Below are positions 18,094-27,458 of a stretch of 64,000 bases of DNA, piece by piece. Below the pieces are notes generated by a model that saw only the letters and a program-made list of their open reading frames with translations, had not been told where the DNA came from and ran no database searches. Position numbers and translations under genes: made by a program. Numbering within the stretch: the first letter of the stretch is position 1; each line of letters opens with the position of its first letter. Origin of the DNA: Saccharopolyspora phatthalungensis (GTDB taxonomy: Bacteria; Actinomycetota; Actinomycetes; Mycobacteriales; Pseudonocardiaceae); contig NZ_JACHIW010000001.1 in the NCBI RefSeq assembly GCF_014203395.1, forward strand, positions 1,798,001 through 1,862,000, in the 5' to 3' direction.

Positions 18094-18135
18094 TGTGGTC
18101 ATCAGATGAGCCGGACCCGACCTTGGAGACGTCCC

Positions 18136-18828
18136 ATGCCGCAGCCCACCGAACGCCCCGACCGCATCCTCGACGCGGCGGGCGAACTGATGATTCGGCT
18201 GGGGTACCGGAAGGTGACCATCGAGGACATCGCCAGGCAGGCCGGTATCGGCAAGGGCACCGTCTACCTGCACTGGCGCACCAAGGAACAGCTGTTCGAG
18301 TCGCTGTTCCTGCGCGAATCGGTGGCCATGATCACCGAGCTCGTCGACGGCGTGCGTCGCGATCCCGAGGAGGTCCGGCCACACCGGTTCATGCGGGCCT
18401 CGTTCCTGGCCACCCAGCGCAGGCCGCTGACGCGGGCGCTGGTCACCGGCGATGCGGAACTGCTCGGCAACCTCAAGCGGAGCACGGCGCGCAACCGCGG
18501 GCAGGAATTCACCGAACGGTACTTCGAACTGATCACCAAGTACGGCCTGGTGCGCGACGACGTGCCGGACCTGACCTTCTCGCTGAACGCCGTGGCCTCC
18601 GGGTTCTTCCTGGTGGACAAACTCAACCCAAACATGGCGGCCTTGGACGACCAGTCCAAGGCGGACGCGCTGGGGCGGACCCTGCGGCGCGCCTTCGAAC
18701 CCGACCACGGTCCGGACCGCGCCTCCCTGACCGCCGCGGCGGCCGAGATCAGCTCGCTGTTCGACGAGATCAACACGAACTACCGGGAGTGGATCTACAC
18801 CTCCGGGGCAAAGTCAGAGCGCACCTGA
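18136..18828 (+). CDS. TetR/AcrR family transcriptional regulator
   Basis: 230 residues. N-terminal TetR HTH (~8-55: RILDAAGELMIRLGYRKVTIEDIARQ, GTVYLHWRTKEQLF) and a helical ligand-binding C-terminal domain. The ATG at 18136 follows GGAG by 8 bases; an ATG ten codons upstream is an alternative. The P450 gene starts 36 bp after its stop in the same direction, so the two are likely one transcript. It probably senses the substrate of the P450 or of the convergent exporter. Confidence 0.9.
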   Translation: MPQPTERPDRILDAAGELMIRLGYRKVTIEDIARQAGIGKGTVYLHWRTKEQLFESLFLRESVAMITELVDGVRRDPEEVRPHRFMRASFLATQRRPLTRALVTGDAELLGNLKRSTARNRGQEFTERYFELITKYGLVRDDVPDLTFSLNAVASGFFLVDKLNPNMAALDDQSKADALGRTLRRAFEPDHGPDRASLTAAAAEISSLFDEINTNYREWIYTSGAKSERT

Positions 18829-18864
18829 TCGGTGGCGCTCGTCGTCATTCAGAAGGGGGAACAC

Positions 18865-20043
18865 ATGACAACCCTCGCCGACACCTGGGGAATCAACAAG
18901 GCGCAGTTCTGGCTGCGGGGCTTACGACCGGAACGAACGGTCGAGCACGATTCGGCGGCCGGATTCTGGAACGTCTACGGGTATCCCGAAGTCCTGGAGG
19001 TCCTCAGCGACCCCGCCACCTTCTCCTCGAACACCCAGCGGCTGGTGCCTGAGGCGGCCGGGTTCCAGGAGGGCAACCTGGTGAGGATGGACCCGCCGCA
19101 GCACCACAAGCTCCGCAAGCTGGTGAGCCACGCCTTCACGCCGAAGGTCGTCGCGAACCTGGAACCCCGGATCGCCGCGCTGACCGGCGAACTGCTCGAC
19201 GCGGTCAACGACCGGACCGAACTGGTCGCGGACCTGGCCTATCCGCTGCCGGTCATCGTGATCGCGGAGCTGCTGGGCGTGCCCAGCAGCGACCGGGGCC
19301 TGTTCAAGCAGTGGGTGGACGCGATGTTCGCGAACTCCAACCGGTTCTCCCTCAAGGAGCGCTCGAAAGAGCAGGAAGAGTACCTGGCGAAAGCCATGGA
19401 GCAGGTGCGGCAGCTGACCGATTACCTGGGCGAGCACGTCCGGGAGCGGCGACGCGCTCCGCGCGAGGACCTGCTGGGCAAGCTCGTCGCGGCCGAAGTG
19501 GACGGCGCGCGGCTCACCGACGCCGAAGTGGTCAACTTCGGGATGGTGCTGCTGGTCGCCGGGCACATCACCACGACGATGCTGCTGGGCAACACGGTGC
19601 TGTGCCTGGACGCGCACCCGGAGCAGTTCGCGAAGGTGCGGGCGGACCGGTCGCTGGTGCCGGCGACGATCGAGGAGTCGCTGCGCTACTTCAGCCCGTT
19701 CGCGGCGCTGTCCCGGGTGACCAATCGGGAGGTCGAGCTCGCCGGAGCGCAGATCCCGGCCGACGAACTGCTGCTGCTGTGGATCGCGGCGGCCAACCGC
19801 GACCCCCGGCAGTTCACCGACCCGGACGTCTTCGACATCGAGCGGGACCCGAATCCGCAGATCGGGTTCGGGCGGGGCATCCACTTCTGTCTCGGCGCAC
19901 CGCTGGCCCGGCTGGAGGGGCGGGTCGCGCTGAACATCCTGCTGGACCGGTTCCCGAACCTGCGGACCGACCCGGCTAACGGGCCGGAGTTCATGCCCAG
20001 CCCCAACATGACCGGCGTCCGCAAACTCCCGCTGCTGCTCTGA
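18865..20043 (+). CDS. Cytochrome P450 (CYP107-like)
   Basis: 392 residues, the usual length of a soluble bacterial P450. Haem-binding FGRGIHFCLG with the thiolate Cys near 342, and the ExxR pair (ESLR) at ~271-274. The I-helix reads AGHITT: the acidic residue that normally precedes the Thr pair is Ile (~235), which may alter proton delivery. Start ATG with AGAAGGGGG at good distance. No ferredoxin gene is adjacent. It likely hydroxylates a small lipophilic or macrolide-type substrate; which one is unknown. Confidence 0.93.
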   Translation: MTTLADTWGINKAQFWLRGLRPERTVEHDSAAGFWNVYGYPEVLEVLSDPATFSSNTQRLVPEAAGFQEGNLVRMDPPQHHKLRKLVSHAFTPKVVANLEPRIAALTGELLDAVNDRTELVADLAYPLPVIVIAELLGVPSSDRGLFKQWVDAMFANSNRFSLKERSKEQEEYLAKAMEQVRQLTDYLGEHVRERRRAPREDLLGKLVAAEVDGARLTDAEVVNFGMVLLVAGHITTTMLLGNTVLCLDAHPEQFAKVRADRSLVPATIEESLRYFSPFAALSRVTNREVELAGAQIPADELLLLWIAAANRDPRQFTDPDVFDIERDPNPQIGFGRGIHFCLGAPLARLEGRVALNILLDRFPNLRTDPANGPEFMPSPNMTGVRKLPLLL

Positions 20044-20068
20044 ACCCGTGCACGCGGGGCCGCGAAAT

Positions 20069-20102
20069 GGGGACCGCGGCTTCAGTCGAAACTGCGGTCC
20101 CC
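20069..20102 (+). terminator. Hairpin terminator of the TetR-P450 unit
   Basis: Stem GGGGACCGC/GCGGTCCCC (9 bp) with a 16-base loop, 25 bp past the P450 stop. It could also serve the convergent MFS gene, but as read that gene runs straight through it. Confidence 0.7.
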
Positions 20103-21276
20103 AGAGCAGGCCGCGGTGGGAACTTGGGTGGGGGCCCGGTGCCGGGGCGGGCGTCGGGGTTCGCCAGAACAGGACCAGGGCGAGCACGGCGACGGCGGCC
20201 GACACCGGGCCCAGCGCCGCCCAGCCCCACTCGGCCGCGACGGCTCCGCCGGTCAGCCCGCCGAAGCCCATGCCCAGGTACAGCGCCGACGAGTTGAAGG
20301 CGATCAGCACGCCCGCCCGGTCCGGGGTCAACGAGATCAGCCGGTGCTGGATGGCCGGCATGATGCCCCAGCCGCCGAGTCCCCAGAGGACCAGCATCGC
20401 CGCCGTGGTCGGCACCGAACCTCCGGCGACGGGCAGGAAAACCAGCCCTGCGGCGAGCACGAGCAGCGAACCGACGATGCCGATCGCGGAGCCGAAACGG
20501 TCCGTGATCCGCCCGACCACGGTGTTGCCCATCGCGCCCGCGACGCCGTAGACGAACAGCAGGACGCCGAGGGTGCCCGCGCCCGCGCCGGTCAACGACG
20601 ACAGCATCGGCGAGGCGTACGTGTAGGCCGCGAAGTCCGCCAGCGAGCCGAGCATCGACACCGCCAGGACCCACAGCACAACCCGATTGCTCAGCACCGA
20701 CACGCGTTCCCGGATCCGCATCGCGGGCGGCGCCGGGACCGGCGGCAGGGCCAGCAGAGCGATGGAGGCGAGCACACCGAGCGCCGCGACCGTCCAGAAC
20801 AACCCCTGGTAGCCAACGGAATCCTCCAGCACAACACCCAGCGGCACGCCGATCACCGTCGCCAGAGTCAGCCCGCTAAGCACCATCGACACCGCGCGCC
20901 CGCGGCGATCCAGCGGCACCAGATCGGCGGCGATCACCACGGCGGTCGGGGTGAACAGGCTGGCGCCCAGCGCACCGAGCACCCGTGCCGCGGTCAGGAT
21001 GGCGAAGTCCGGGGCCACCGCGGTGGCGATGTTGCCGACGACGAACAGGGCCAGCGACAGCCACAGCAATCGCCGGCGTTCCCAACTTCCGACCACAGTG
21101 GACAGGACTGGGGTGCTGATCGCGTAGGTCAGGGCGTGCACCGTGATCAGCTGGCCCGCGGTCGTAACGGGCACGTCGACGTGCCTGGCGATGGCCGGCA
21201 GCACGCCGGCGACCAGGTAGGAGCCGGTGTTGATGACGAAGGTGCCGACAGCGAGCACCAGGAGCCGCAAGGGCAT
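20082..21276 (-). CDS. MFS transporter (drug-efflux, 12-helix type); 3' end probably frameshifted
   Basis: About 390 residues of clear MFS sequence with twelve hydrophobic helices, motif-A-like turns (RVLGALGASLF, GRITDRFGS), and an N-terminus MPLRLLVLAVGTFVINTG typical of arabinose/chloramphenicol-type exporters. Start ATG behind AAGGAAG. As read, the frame finds no stop until 18922, running antisense through the whole P450 gene and a terminator hairpin (784 codons in all). Removing one C from the C5 run near 20132 restores a stop at 20082-20084 and a normal length, so that end is given here. It probably exports a compound linked to the P450. Confidence 0.75.
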
Positions 21277-21625
21277 TGGCTTCCTTCGAGGTCGCGGGTT
21301 GGGCAGGGCAGCACGAACCGCGCAAGGGCGGAGTTGAAGCGCCGGGAGGCGCTCGACGAACCGTTTTCCGCGACCACGTCAGGGCGTGACGAGGCCCATG
21401 CCGGACAACGGCGGTGCCGGATGTTCGATTGACAGCCGACCCGGCGACTGCGGACGGCCAAGAAGGCAGACCCGTTCTCGGTGTCGGCTGGAACAACGAC
21501 CTCAGGCGGGCCGCACCCGGGATTTCGACCGCGCCCCCGCCGGTGTTACGCCGCGTGTCGCGACTCACGACCAACCGTGGTAAACGACTTGTACCGGCCG
21601 TAGGACTTGCGGGATTCTGCGCCGC
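21277..21625. other. Intergenic region between divergent MFS and YbaK genes
   Basis: About 350 bp carrying both promoters. No tRNA, strong hairpin or convincing small gene was seen. Confidence 0.45.
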
Positions 21626-22096
21626 ATGAGCAATGCCACGGATACCTTCGCCGCCTGCTTGCGCGGGCTCGATGTCGCCGGCCGCGTCGTCGAGTTCGAC
21701 ACCGACCTGCCGACCGCCGCAGCGGCCGCCGAACAACTCGGCTGTGAGCTCGGCGCGATCGCTAACAGCCTGGTCTTCACCGCCGACGATGCGCCGCTGC
21801 TGATCGTCGCCAGCGGCGCGCACCGGGTGGACACCAGGCACGTCGCGAGACTGCTCGGGGCGCGCAAGATTCGGCGGGCCACCCCGGAGTTCGTGCTGGA
21901 GGTGACCGGGCAGCCGGTGGGCGGCGTCGGCCCGGTCGGGCATCCGCGGCCGATCCGGACCGTGGTGGATCGAATGCTGGCCGACTACCCGGAGGTCTGG
22001 GCCGGTGCGGGCAGCAAGCACGCGATGTTCCCGACCTCGTTCGAGGAACTGGTGCGCATCACGGGAGGACTGGCCGCAGCAGTCGAGAAGCCCTGA
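21626..22096 (+). CDS. YbaK/EbsC family aminoacyl-tRNA deacylase-like protein
   Basis: 156 residues covering the whole YbaK/ProX editing domain: strands ending VVEFDTDLPTAA, IANSLVF, PLLIVASGAHRVD, the basic KIRRATPEFV, and the GxGPVGHP loop. These proteins hydrolyse misacylated tRNAs such as Cys- or Ala-tRNA-Pro. The lysine equivalent to the YbaK active-site Lys is not obvious at the usual place, where SLVF is preceded by Asn. Substrate specificity is unknown. Single gene with no clear ribosome site; possibly leaderless. Confidence 0.88.
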   Translation: MSNATDTFAACLRGLDVAGRVVEFDTDLPTAAAAAEQLGCELGAIANSLVFTADDAPLLIVASGAHRVDTRHVARLLGARKIRRATPEFVLEVTGQPVGGVGPVGHPRPIRTVVDRMLADYPEVWAGAGSKHAMFPTSFEELVRITGGLAAAVEKP

Positions 22097-22404
22097 CGTC
22101 CGCTTTCCCGCGATTCATACACCGCACCAACCGTTTCCCGCGCAATTGACTCGACCGCGGTCGCGGCGACTACGGCTTTCGACATCGCCCGGCCACCACG
22201 GCGGATCGAGCACTGCCAGGTCAGATCTACGGAGATTTCGCTCGCTGTCGAACGGCTTTCGCGATGAGCCGGTCGGCACACCTTGAGGTGAATGATCTCG
22301 ATCTCGATCAGCGCGGAAAAGTGGCTGCCGGTAGACAGATGACGCAACACATTCCGGATCCCCCAGATCCGGGAGCCAACGTACTCTGATTGAAAGGAAG
22401 CACG
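22097..22404. other. Upstream region of the small secreted protein gene
   Basis: About 300 bp, no gene seen. A short hairpin (CCGGATC/GATCCGG, 22354-22372) lies 33 bp before the downstream start and could be regulatory. Confidence 0.4.
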
Positions 22405-22629
22405 ATGCGTTCGCTTTCCCGCAGTGCCGTCGTGGGCGCGCTTGCGCTGCCGTTGGTTTTCGCCGGAGCTGGTATGGCCGCCGCCGCTGACGCCCCGTGG
22501 GGCTGGGACTGGATCACAGCCAGCAGCAGCCAAACCACCGAGACCACGACTGTGTCCTGGAGCCCCACCGTGGTCACCCAGGTCCACGACAACACGACCC
22601 ACTTCATGAACTTCGGGATTGCTGGCTGA
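22405..22629 (+). CDS. Small secreted protein
   Basis: 74 residues. Signal peptide ~1-28 with AAAADA cleavage region, then ~46 residues rich in Trp, Thr and Ser with no cysteines. No family recognised. AGGAAG lies 7 bp before the ATG and a strong terminator follows the stop by 13 bp, so this is a stand-alone gene. Possibly a surface or spore-coat peptide; this is a guess. Confidence 0.75.
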   Translation: MRSLSRSAVVGALALPLVFAGAGMAAAADAPWGWDWITASSSQTTETTTVSWSPTVVTQVHDNTTHFMNFGIAG

Positions 22630-22642
22630 CCTGTTTCGCCAC

Positions 22643-22670
22643 GAGGCCCCGCCACCCCCGGCGGGGCCTC
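22643..22670 (+). terminator. Intrinsic terminator
   Basis: 11-bp stem GAGGCCCCGCC/GGCGGGGCCTC, six-base loop, followed by GTTTTT. Between convergent genes, it may serve both strands. Confidence 0.9.
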
Positions 22671-22694
22671 GTTTTTGCTTACGGCGCAAGCGAA

Positions 22695-23480
22695 TCAGAC
22701 GCTGGGGTCGAAGCGGCCGTCGATCGCGGTCCAGCCGCCCTCGACCAGTTGCAGGCTGCCGGTCACATACGACGCGGCGTCGGAGGCCAGGTACACCACG
22801 GCACCGGCGATCTCGTCGGCGTTGGCCCACCGCTTCAGCGCGGTCTTGTCCGCGTAAGCGGAATACCAGATATCGTCGGACTTGATCTGCTTGGTCAGCG
22901 GCGTCTCGAACGGGCCGGGCGCGATCGCGTTGACCCGTACGTTTTTCGGGCCCAGTTCCGCTGCCAACGCGCGGGAGAGCTGCACGACGCCGGCCTTGGT
23001 CGCGGCGTAAATACCCTGCCCGGGTTCGACCACCTCGGCGCGGAAGCTGGCGAAGGTGATGATGCTGCCCCGGCCGCGCTCGGCCATCCGTGCGCCGAAG
23101 TCCCGCACCAGCCGGTAGGTGCCCTTCAGATTGATGTCGACGACCCGGTCGAATTCCTCGTCGACGGTGTCGACCAGCCGCTTGCGAACGTTGATGCCGG
23201 GCGTGACGACCAGTACGTCGGCGTCCGCTTCGGTCTCCGCGAGCTGCCGGACCTGCGCGCCGTCCCGCACATCCAGCTCGCGCCAGCTCGCCTCGTGACC
23301 GAGCTGTCCGACCGCCTCCGCAGTCTCCTGGGCACCGAGCGGGTCCAGGTCCGCGACGACCACCTTCGCGCCGAATTCGGCCAGTCCCAGCGCGCTGGAG
23401 CGGCCCAGACCGCTCCCACCACCGACGACGACCGCCTTGCGTCCGTCGAGCTGGAAGAGATTCGCGAGCCGACTCGTCAT
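22695..23480 (-). CDS. Short-chain dehydrogenase/reductase (SDR)
   Basis: 261 residues. The cofactor loop is VGGGSGLG (~19-26) rather than TGxxxGIG. Catalytic Ser ~145, Tyr ~158 and Lys ~162 (YAATK) are present. The C-terminal VEGGW motif is typical of classical SDRs. VADLDP after strand 2 suggests NAD(H). ATG at 23480. A palindrome at 23551-23563 lies about 70 bp upstream. Substrate unknown. Head-to-tail with the O-methyltransferase gene, which may be in the same transcript. Confidence 0.9.
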   Translation of the reverse strand: MTSRLANLFQLDGRKAVVVGGGSGLGRSSALGLAEFGAKVVVADLDPLGAQETAEAVGQLGHEASWRELDVRDGAQVRQLAETEADADVLVVTPGINVRKRLVDTVDEEFDRVVDINLKGTYRLVRDFGARMAERGRGSIITFASFRAEVVEPGQGIYAATKAGVVQLSRALAAELGPKNVRVNAIAPGPFETPLTKQIKSDDIWYSAYADKTALKRWANADEIAGAVVYLASDAASYVTGSLQLVEGGWTAIDGRFDPSV

Positions 23481-23550
23481 GAACTTGCCTCCCGGGTGGT
23501 GATCGGTCCGCGCGCGGGTTGCCCGGCATGCCACACCGCGCACCCGCGGA

Positions 23551-23563
23551 TTGGTCTGACCAA
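23551..23563. promoter_or_regulatory. Short palindrome upstream of the SDR gene
   Basis: TTGGTC-T-GACCAA, perfect six-base arms about one base, within the 87-bp gap between the O-methyltransferase stop and the SDR start. Its TGACCA/TGGTC core resembles the outer arms of the site before the TetR gene. Operator role is inferred. Confidence 0.4.
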
Positions 23564-23567
23564 CTGA

Positions 23568-24239
23568 TCATTTACCAGGCGGGAGCACGACGGCAAGGGT
23601 GAAGCCGTCGTAGCCCTTCACTCCGACCGTTTGGATCGTGGTAGCCGCCGCACGCGGTTCAGATGCGAGCAATTCGTGGAGTCGGCGCACGCCCCGCACG
23701 GCCGGCTCGCTGCTGTGCTCATCGGCCACCTCGCCGCCGCGCACCACGTTGTCCACGATCACCAGCCCGCCCGGCCTGGTCAGCACCAGGGCCCAGCGGA
23801 AGTACTCCGGGATGTTCGCCTTGTCCGCGTCGATGAAGACCAGGTCGAAGGACTCTCCGACCAGTTCCGGCAGGGTGTCCAGGGCGAGGCCGAGACGCAC
23901 CTCGGCGATGCCGTCCAGCCCCGCTCGGGCCAGGTTGCCGCGCGCGACCTCGGCGTGCTTCGGCTCGGCCTCCAGCGTGATCAGCCGACCGTCCGCCGGT
24001 AGGGCGCGGCCGAGCCAGATCGTGCTGTAGCCAGCGAGCGTGCCGACCTCCAGGACGCTGCGTGCCTGCACGGCACGGGCCAACAAGTTCAGCAACTTTC
24101 CTTGCAGGGCGGACACGTTGATGTGTGGCAGCCCGGCCTCGTCGCCGGCCCGCAGCGCGGCGGCCAGTACCGGATCTTCCGGCGCGAGCAGCCCGCCGAG
24201 GTAGTCGTCCACTGCGCTCCACTGCTGTTGTTCTGCCAT
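23568..24239 (-). CDS. O-methyltransferase family 3 (COMT/CCoAMT-like)
   Basis: 223 residues. SAM-binding motif I is VLEVGTLAGYST, with acidic residues in TLEAEPKHAE. Metal/catechol-binding FIDADK and DNVVRGG are intact, matching the divalent-cation-dependent catechol O-methyltransferase family. ATG at 24239 follows GGAGG. It precedes the SDR by 87 bp on the same strand. Likely methylates a catechol or similar phenol; the true substrate is unknown. Confidence 0.92.
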   Translation of the reverse strand: MAEQQQWSAVDDYLGGLLAPEDPVLAAALRAGDEAGLPHINVSALQGKLLNLLARAVQARSVLEVGTLAGYSTIWLGRALPADGRLITLEAEPKHAEVARGNLARAGLDGIAEVRLGLALDTLPELVGESFDLVFIDADKANIPEYFRWALVLTRPGGLVIVDNVVRGGEVADEHSSEPAVRGVRRLHELLASEPRAAATTIQTVGVKGYDGFTLAVVLPPGK

Positions 24240-24484
24240 GCCGACCTCCTCGTCTCCCTTCATTCCACCCGGCCGCGCCCAGCCGCGCAGCAGATCGGCG
24301 CTGAACCGTCGCCGGCGAGCCGGGCCGGTCCGATGTGGACGTCTGTCGCCAGTGGTACCCCAGACCACCGCGACGCCGGCCGACTCGGACATTTCACCGT
24401 CGGCGCAGATCACCTACGATCGGAACTGGGCGGTCGGGTGGCTCGCGGCCGAGACTGAGAAGACCCTTGCCGGATATGTCGTAT

Positions 24485-25465
24485 TCAATTAGCGACGGCT
24501 GCTTCGCTGCCCCGGAAGGTGCCGCGATAGGCGCTCGGTGACACGCCGAGCGCTACCTGCAGATGCTGGCGCAGCGAGGCCGCGGTGCCGAAGCCCGCGT
24601 CCGCCGCGATGCGGTCGACCGGCAGATCGGTCTCCTCCAGCAACTGCCGGGCGCGCTCGATGCGCTGCTGGGTAAGCCACTGCACCGGCGAGATGCCCGT
24701 CTCGTCGCGGAACCGGCGGGTGAATGTCCGCACGCTCATCGACTCCCGCGCGGCCAACTCGCGCAGGGTCAGCGGCCGGTTCAGGTTCTCCAGCGCCCAC
24801 GCCCGCGCCTGCGCGGTCGACGAGGACTGCGGTTCGGGGATCGGGCGCCGGACGAACTGGGCCTGGCCGCCGTCGCGGTGCGGCGGCACGACGGTCAGCC
24901 GCGCCACCTCGTTGGCGACCGCCGCGCCGTGGTCACAGCGGATCATGTGCAGGCACAGGTCGATCCCGGACGCCTCGCCGGCCGAGGTCAGCACGTCGCC
25001 GTCGTCGGTGTAGAGGACGTCGGGATCCAGCTGGACCGACGGGTACAGCCGCCGGAACTGGTCGCAGGAGTTCCAATGCGTCGTCGCCCGGCGTCCGTCG
25101 AGCAACCCGGCCGCGGCCAGCACGAAGGCACCGGTGCAGATCGAGGCGACGCGAGCGCCGGGAGGAATGCGGGCGAACGCGTCGGCCAAGGCATCGCCGA
25201 GACGGCCTGCGGTCTCGGTCTCGTCGCACTCATGCGAGGCGGGGACGATCACGGTGTCGGCCTCGGCGAGCGCTTCTGGGCCATGCGTGACGTGGATCGG
25301 GAAGTCCGCGTCGGTGCGCACCTCGCCAGGGACAAGCGTGCAGGTCACGACCTCGTACAGCGGCTTTCCGGCAGGCGAGCACGCCCGCCTGAACAGCTGG
25401 TGCACCAGCCCCAGCTCCATCGGCATCACACCGTGGCGGACCAACACCGCGACTCGACGAGGCAT
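24485..25465 (-). CDS. GlxA-family AraC-type transcriptional regulator
   Basis: 326 residues. N-terminal DJ-1/PfpI-like domain (~5-180) with the CTGAFVLAAAGLLDGR elbow, and a C-terminal AraC HTH (~225-310: SMSVRTFTRRFRDETGISPVQWL, AGFGTAASLRQH). The Cys in CTGAF is kept, but these regulators rarely act as enzymes. Divergent from the neighbouring MFS gene across 70 bp, so it probably controls that transporter. The start is placed at the ATG at 25465; an ATG twelve codons upstream is possible. Confidence 0.9.
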   Translation of the reverse strand: MPRRVAVLVRHGVMPMELGLVHQLFRRACSPAGKPLYEVVTCTLVPGEVRTDADFPIHVTHGPEALAEADTVIVPASHECDETETAGRLGDALADAFARIPPGARVASICTGAFVLAAAGLLDGRRATTHWNSCDQFRRLYPSVQLDPDVLYTDDGDVLTSAGEASGIDLCLHMIRCDHGAAVANEVARLTVVPPHRDGGQAQFVRRPIPEPQSSSTAQARAWALENLNRPLTLRELAARESMSVRTFTRRFRDETGISPVQWLTQQRIERARQLLEETDLPVDRIAADAGFGTAASLRQHLQVALGVSPSAYRGTFRGSEAAVAN

Positions 25466-25535
25466 GGCCCGATTTTTGCACATGTTGGCCATCAGGCCAC
25501 TCGTTCGGCTGGTTGCCGCGGCGCAGGGTCGAGGC

Positions 25536-26809
25536 ATGACACTTGGCTCGGCAGCGAAAACGACGGCCGGAACCGCCGCGCGGACACGCATCCATCGCGC
25601 CTGGTGGGTCGCCGCGGTGTCCGCGCTGGCGATCATTGGCGCGGGTGCCTGCGCCACCACCGCCGGCCTGCTGGTCACTCCGCTGTACCACGAATTCGGC
25701 TGGTCCCGCGGGACCATCGGAGTCGCGGTCTCGGTAAACATGGCGCTCTACGGCTGACCGCGCCGTTCTCGGCGGCGCTGATGGACCGCTTCGGCGTCCG
25801 GCGGGTGGTCGTCGGCGCTCTGCTGCTGATCGCGTCGGGCGCCGGGTTGACCACGGTTCTGTCCGAATCCTGGCAGTTCGTGATCGGCTGGGGCATCCTC
25901 GTCGGGATCGGTTGCGGTGCACTGGCGATGGCCTTCGCGGCAATCGTGACGCACCGCTGGTTCGTCACCCGGCGCGGGCTCGTGACCGGGTTGCTGACCG
26001 CGGCGAGCGTTTTCGGCCAGTTCGCCTTCCTTCCCGTGCTGTCCTGGATCGTCGATCATTTCGAATGGCGCTCGGCGACCGTCACGTTGGCCGTGATCGC
26101 AGTGGGCACGGCACCACTGGTCTGGACGGTGTCGCGCGACCACCCCGCCGACGTCGCCTTGCGCCCGTACGGCGCGACCGAGTTCAAACCCAAGCCGGTA
26201 CCGGCTCCGGACGCGGCGCGGCGCGCGCTGCGAGTGCTGTTCGCCGCCCTGCGGACCGGCCCGTTCTGGCTGCTGGCGGGCACTTTCGCGATCTGCGGGG
26301 CGTCCACCAACGGGATCATGTGGACCCACTTCACCCCGGCCGCGCAAGACCACGGCATGCCGACGACGGTGGCGGCTTCGCTGCTCGCGGTGATCGGGGT
26401 GGTCAACGTCGCCGGCACGATCGGCTCGGGCTGGCTGACCGACCGGTTCAGCCCACGCCTGCTGCTGGTCGGCTACTACCTGCTGCGCGGGACTTCACTC
26501 ATGTTTTTGCCGGTACTGCTGGCGCCGACCGTGCGTCCCGCGATGCTCGTCTTCGTTGTCCTGTTCGGACTGATCGATGTGGCCACCGTGCCGCCGACGA
26601 TCGCCCTGTGCCGCGAACTCCACGGCGAGGACGGCGCGATCGTCTTCGGTTGGGTGAGCGCCGCGCACCAGGTGGGTGCCGGGCTGGTCGCCTTCGCCGG
26701 TGGCGTGACGCGGGACCTGCTGGGCTCCTACGACGCGGTGTGGCTCGGCGCTGCCGCATTGTGCGCCGCAGCCGCCCTGATGGCGGCCGCGATCAGGGGC
26801 CGTCGTTGA
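25536..26809 (+). pseudogene. MFS transporter interrupted by a single-base frameshift
   Basis: The first ~73 codons encode helix 1 and the following loop and end at a TGA (25755-25757). From 25754 the next frame continues without gap through helices 2-12 to 26809. Adding one C to GGCTGACC (GGC CTG ACC) rejoins the protein as MALYG-LTAPFSAALMDRFG, including the motif-A region. The restored product is ~424 residues, MFS (oxalate/formate or monocarboxylate type). Either a recent mutation or a sequencing error. Likely regulated by the divergent GlxA-type gene. Confidence 0.85.
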
Positions 26810-26828
26810 CTCGACGGCGGGCGCCGGG

Positions 26829-27458
26829 TCAGGCGGTGGTTTGGTCGACGTCCGGCGTGAACTGCGCGATCGCCGCGGCGACACCCTGGGCGATCTGGTC
26901 GCCGTCGGCCGTGCCCGAATCCTCGGTCGCGGCGGCCCACGCCTTGATGGCCAGCCGGGAGAACTGCTGCACCTCCGCGGTGTTCTTCCCGACAACCTGG
27001 TCGGCGACGGCTTCGCCCCGGAGATAGCTGTCCAGTCCGAGCAGGCCGATGTCCCAGCCGGGGCCGATAAGGAGCGCGCCCGCGCCGCTGCTGGTCGGCG
27101 CCAGCGGAACCGAGTGCATCATCTCGAACCCGGTCCGGCCACCCACCTCGGACAATCGCAGCTCCACCACACTGTCGTCCGCGCCGAACGTGGTCTTCAG
27201 CAAGCGCGGCGCCGTGCAACGCAGGATCTGGCCGCCGGCGTTGCCGGCGAACTGAAACCGGCCGCCTTCCCGCAGGTCACCGGCGATCGGCAGGAACCAG
27301 CGCCGCAACCGGTTGGGTTCGGTCAGGGCGCTCCAGACGTCCCTGATCGGGGCGGCGTAGTTCCGGCGCAGCAGCACGCTCACCCGTGCACAGCCGTCGA
27401 TCGAATGCTGGCTGACCACGCGCTGCACGGAGGCGACCTGCTTGGCGATGTCGATCAT
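26829..27458 (-). CDS. SRPBCC (START/AHSA1-like) domain protein
   Basis: 209 residues. The AHSA1/Bet v 1-like fold is seen in the segment ~28-120: VLLRRNYAAPIRDVWSALTEPNRLRRW, followed by strands rich in Gly and Leu. Such proteins bind lipophilic ligands and often sit beside ArsR-type repressors, but none is present here. The ATG follows AGGAAA. It converges with the MFS pseudogene, 19 bp apart. Ligand unknown. Confidence 0.85.
   Translation of the reverse strand: MIDIAKQVASVQRVVSQHSIDGCARVSVLLRRNYAAPIRDVWSALTEPNRLRRWFLPIAGDLREGGRFQFAGNAGGQILRCTAPRLLKTTFGADDSVVELRLSEVGGRTGFEMMHSVPLAPTSSGAGALLIGPGWDIGLLGLDSYLRGEAVADQVVGKNTAEVQQFSRLAIKAWAAATEDSGTADGDQIAQGVAAAIAQFTPDVDQTTA

Larger units (their letters stand above)
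17683..18135. other. Intergenic region between tyrA and the TetR gene
   Basis: About 450 bp without a convincing gene. It contains the tyrA terminator hairpin (17771-17803) and an operator-like palindrome (18071-18093) just upstream of the TetR start. Several small GC hairpins near 17950-17995 are unremarkable. Confidence 0.5.

Noticed and set aside
24563..25535. Plus-strand open frame upstream of the MFS pseudogene
   Set aside because: It is antisense to the GlxA-type gene; only the part after 25754 in this frame is real MFS sequence.
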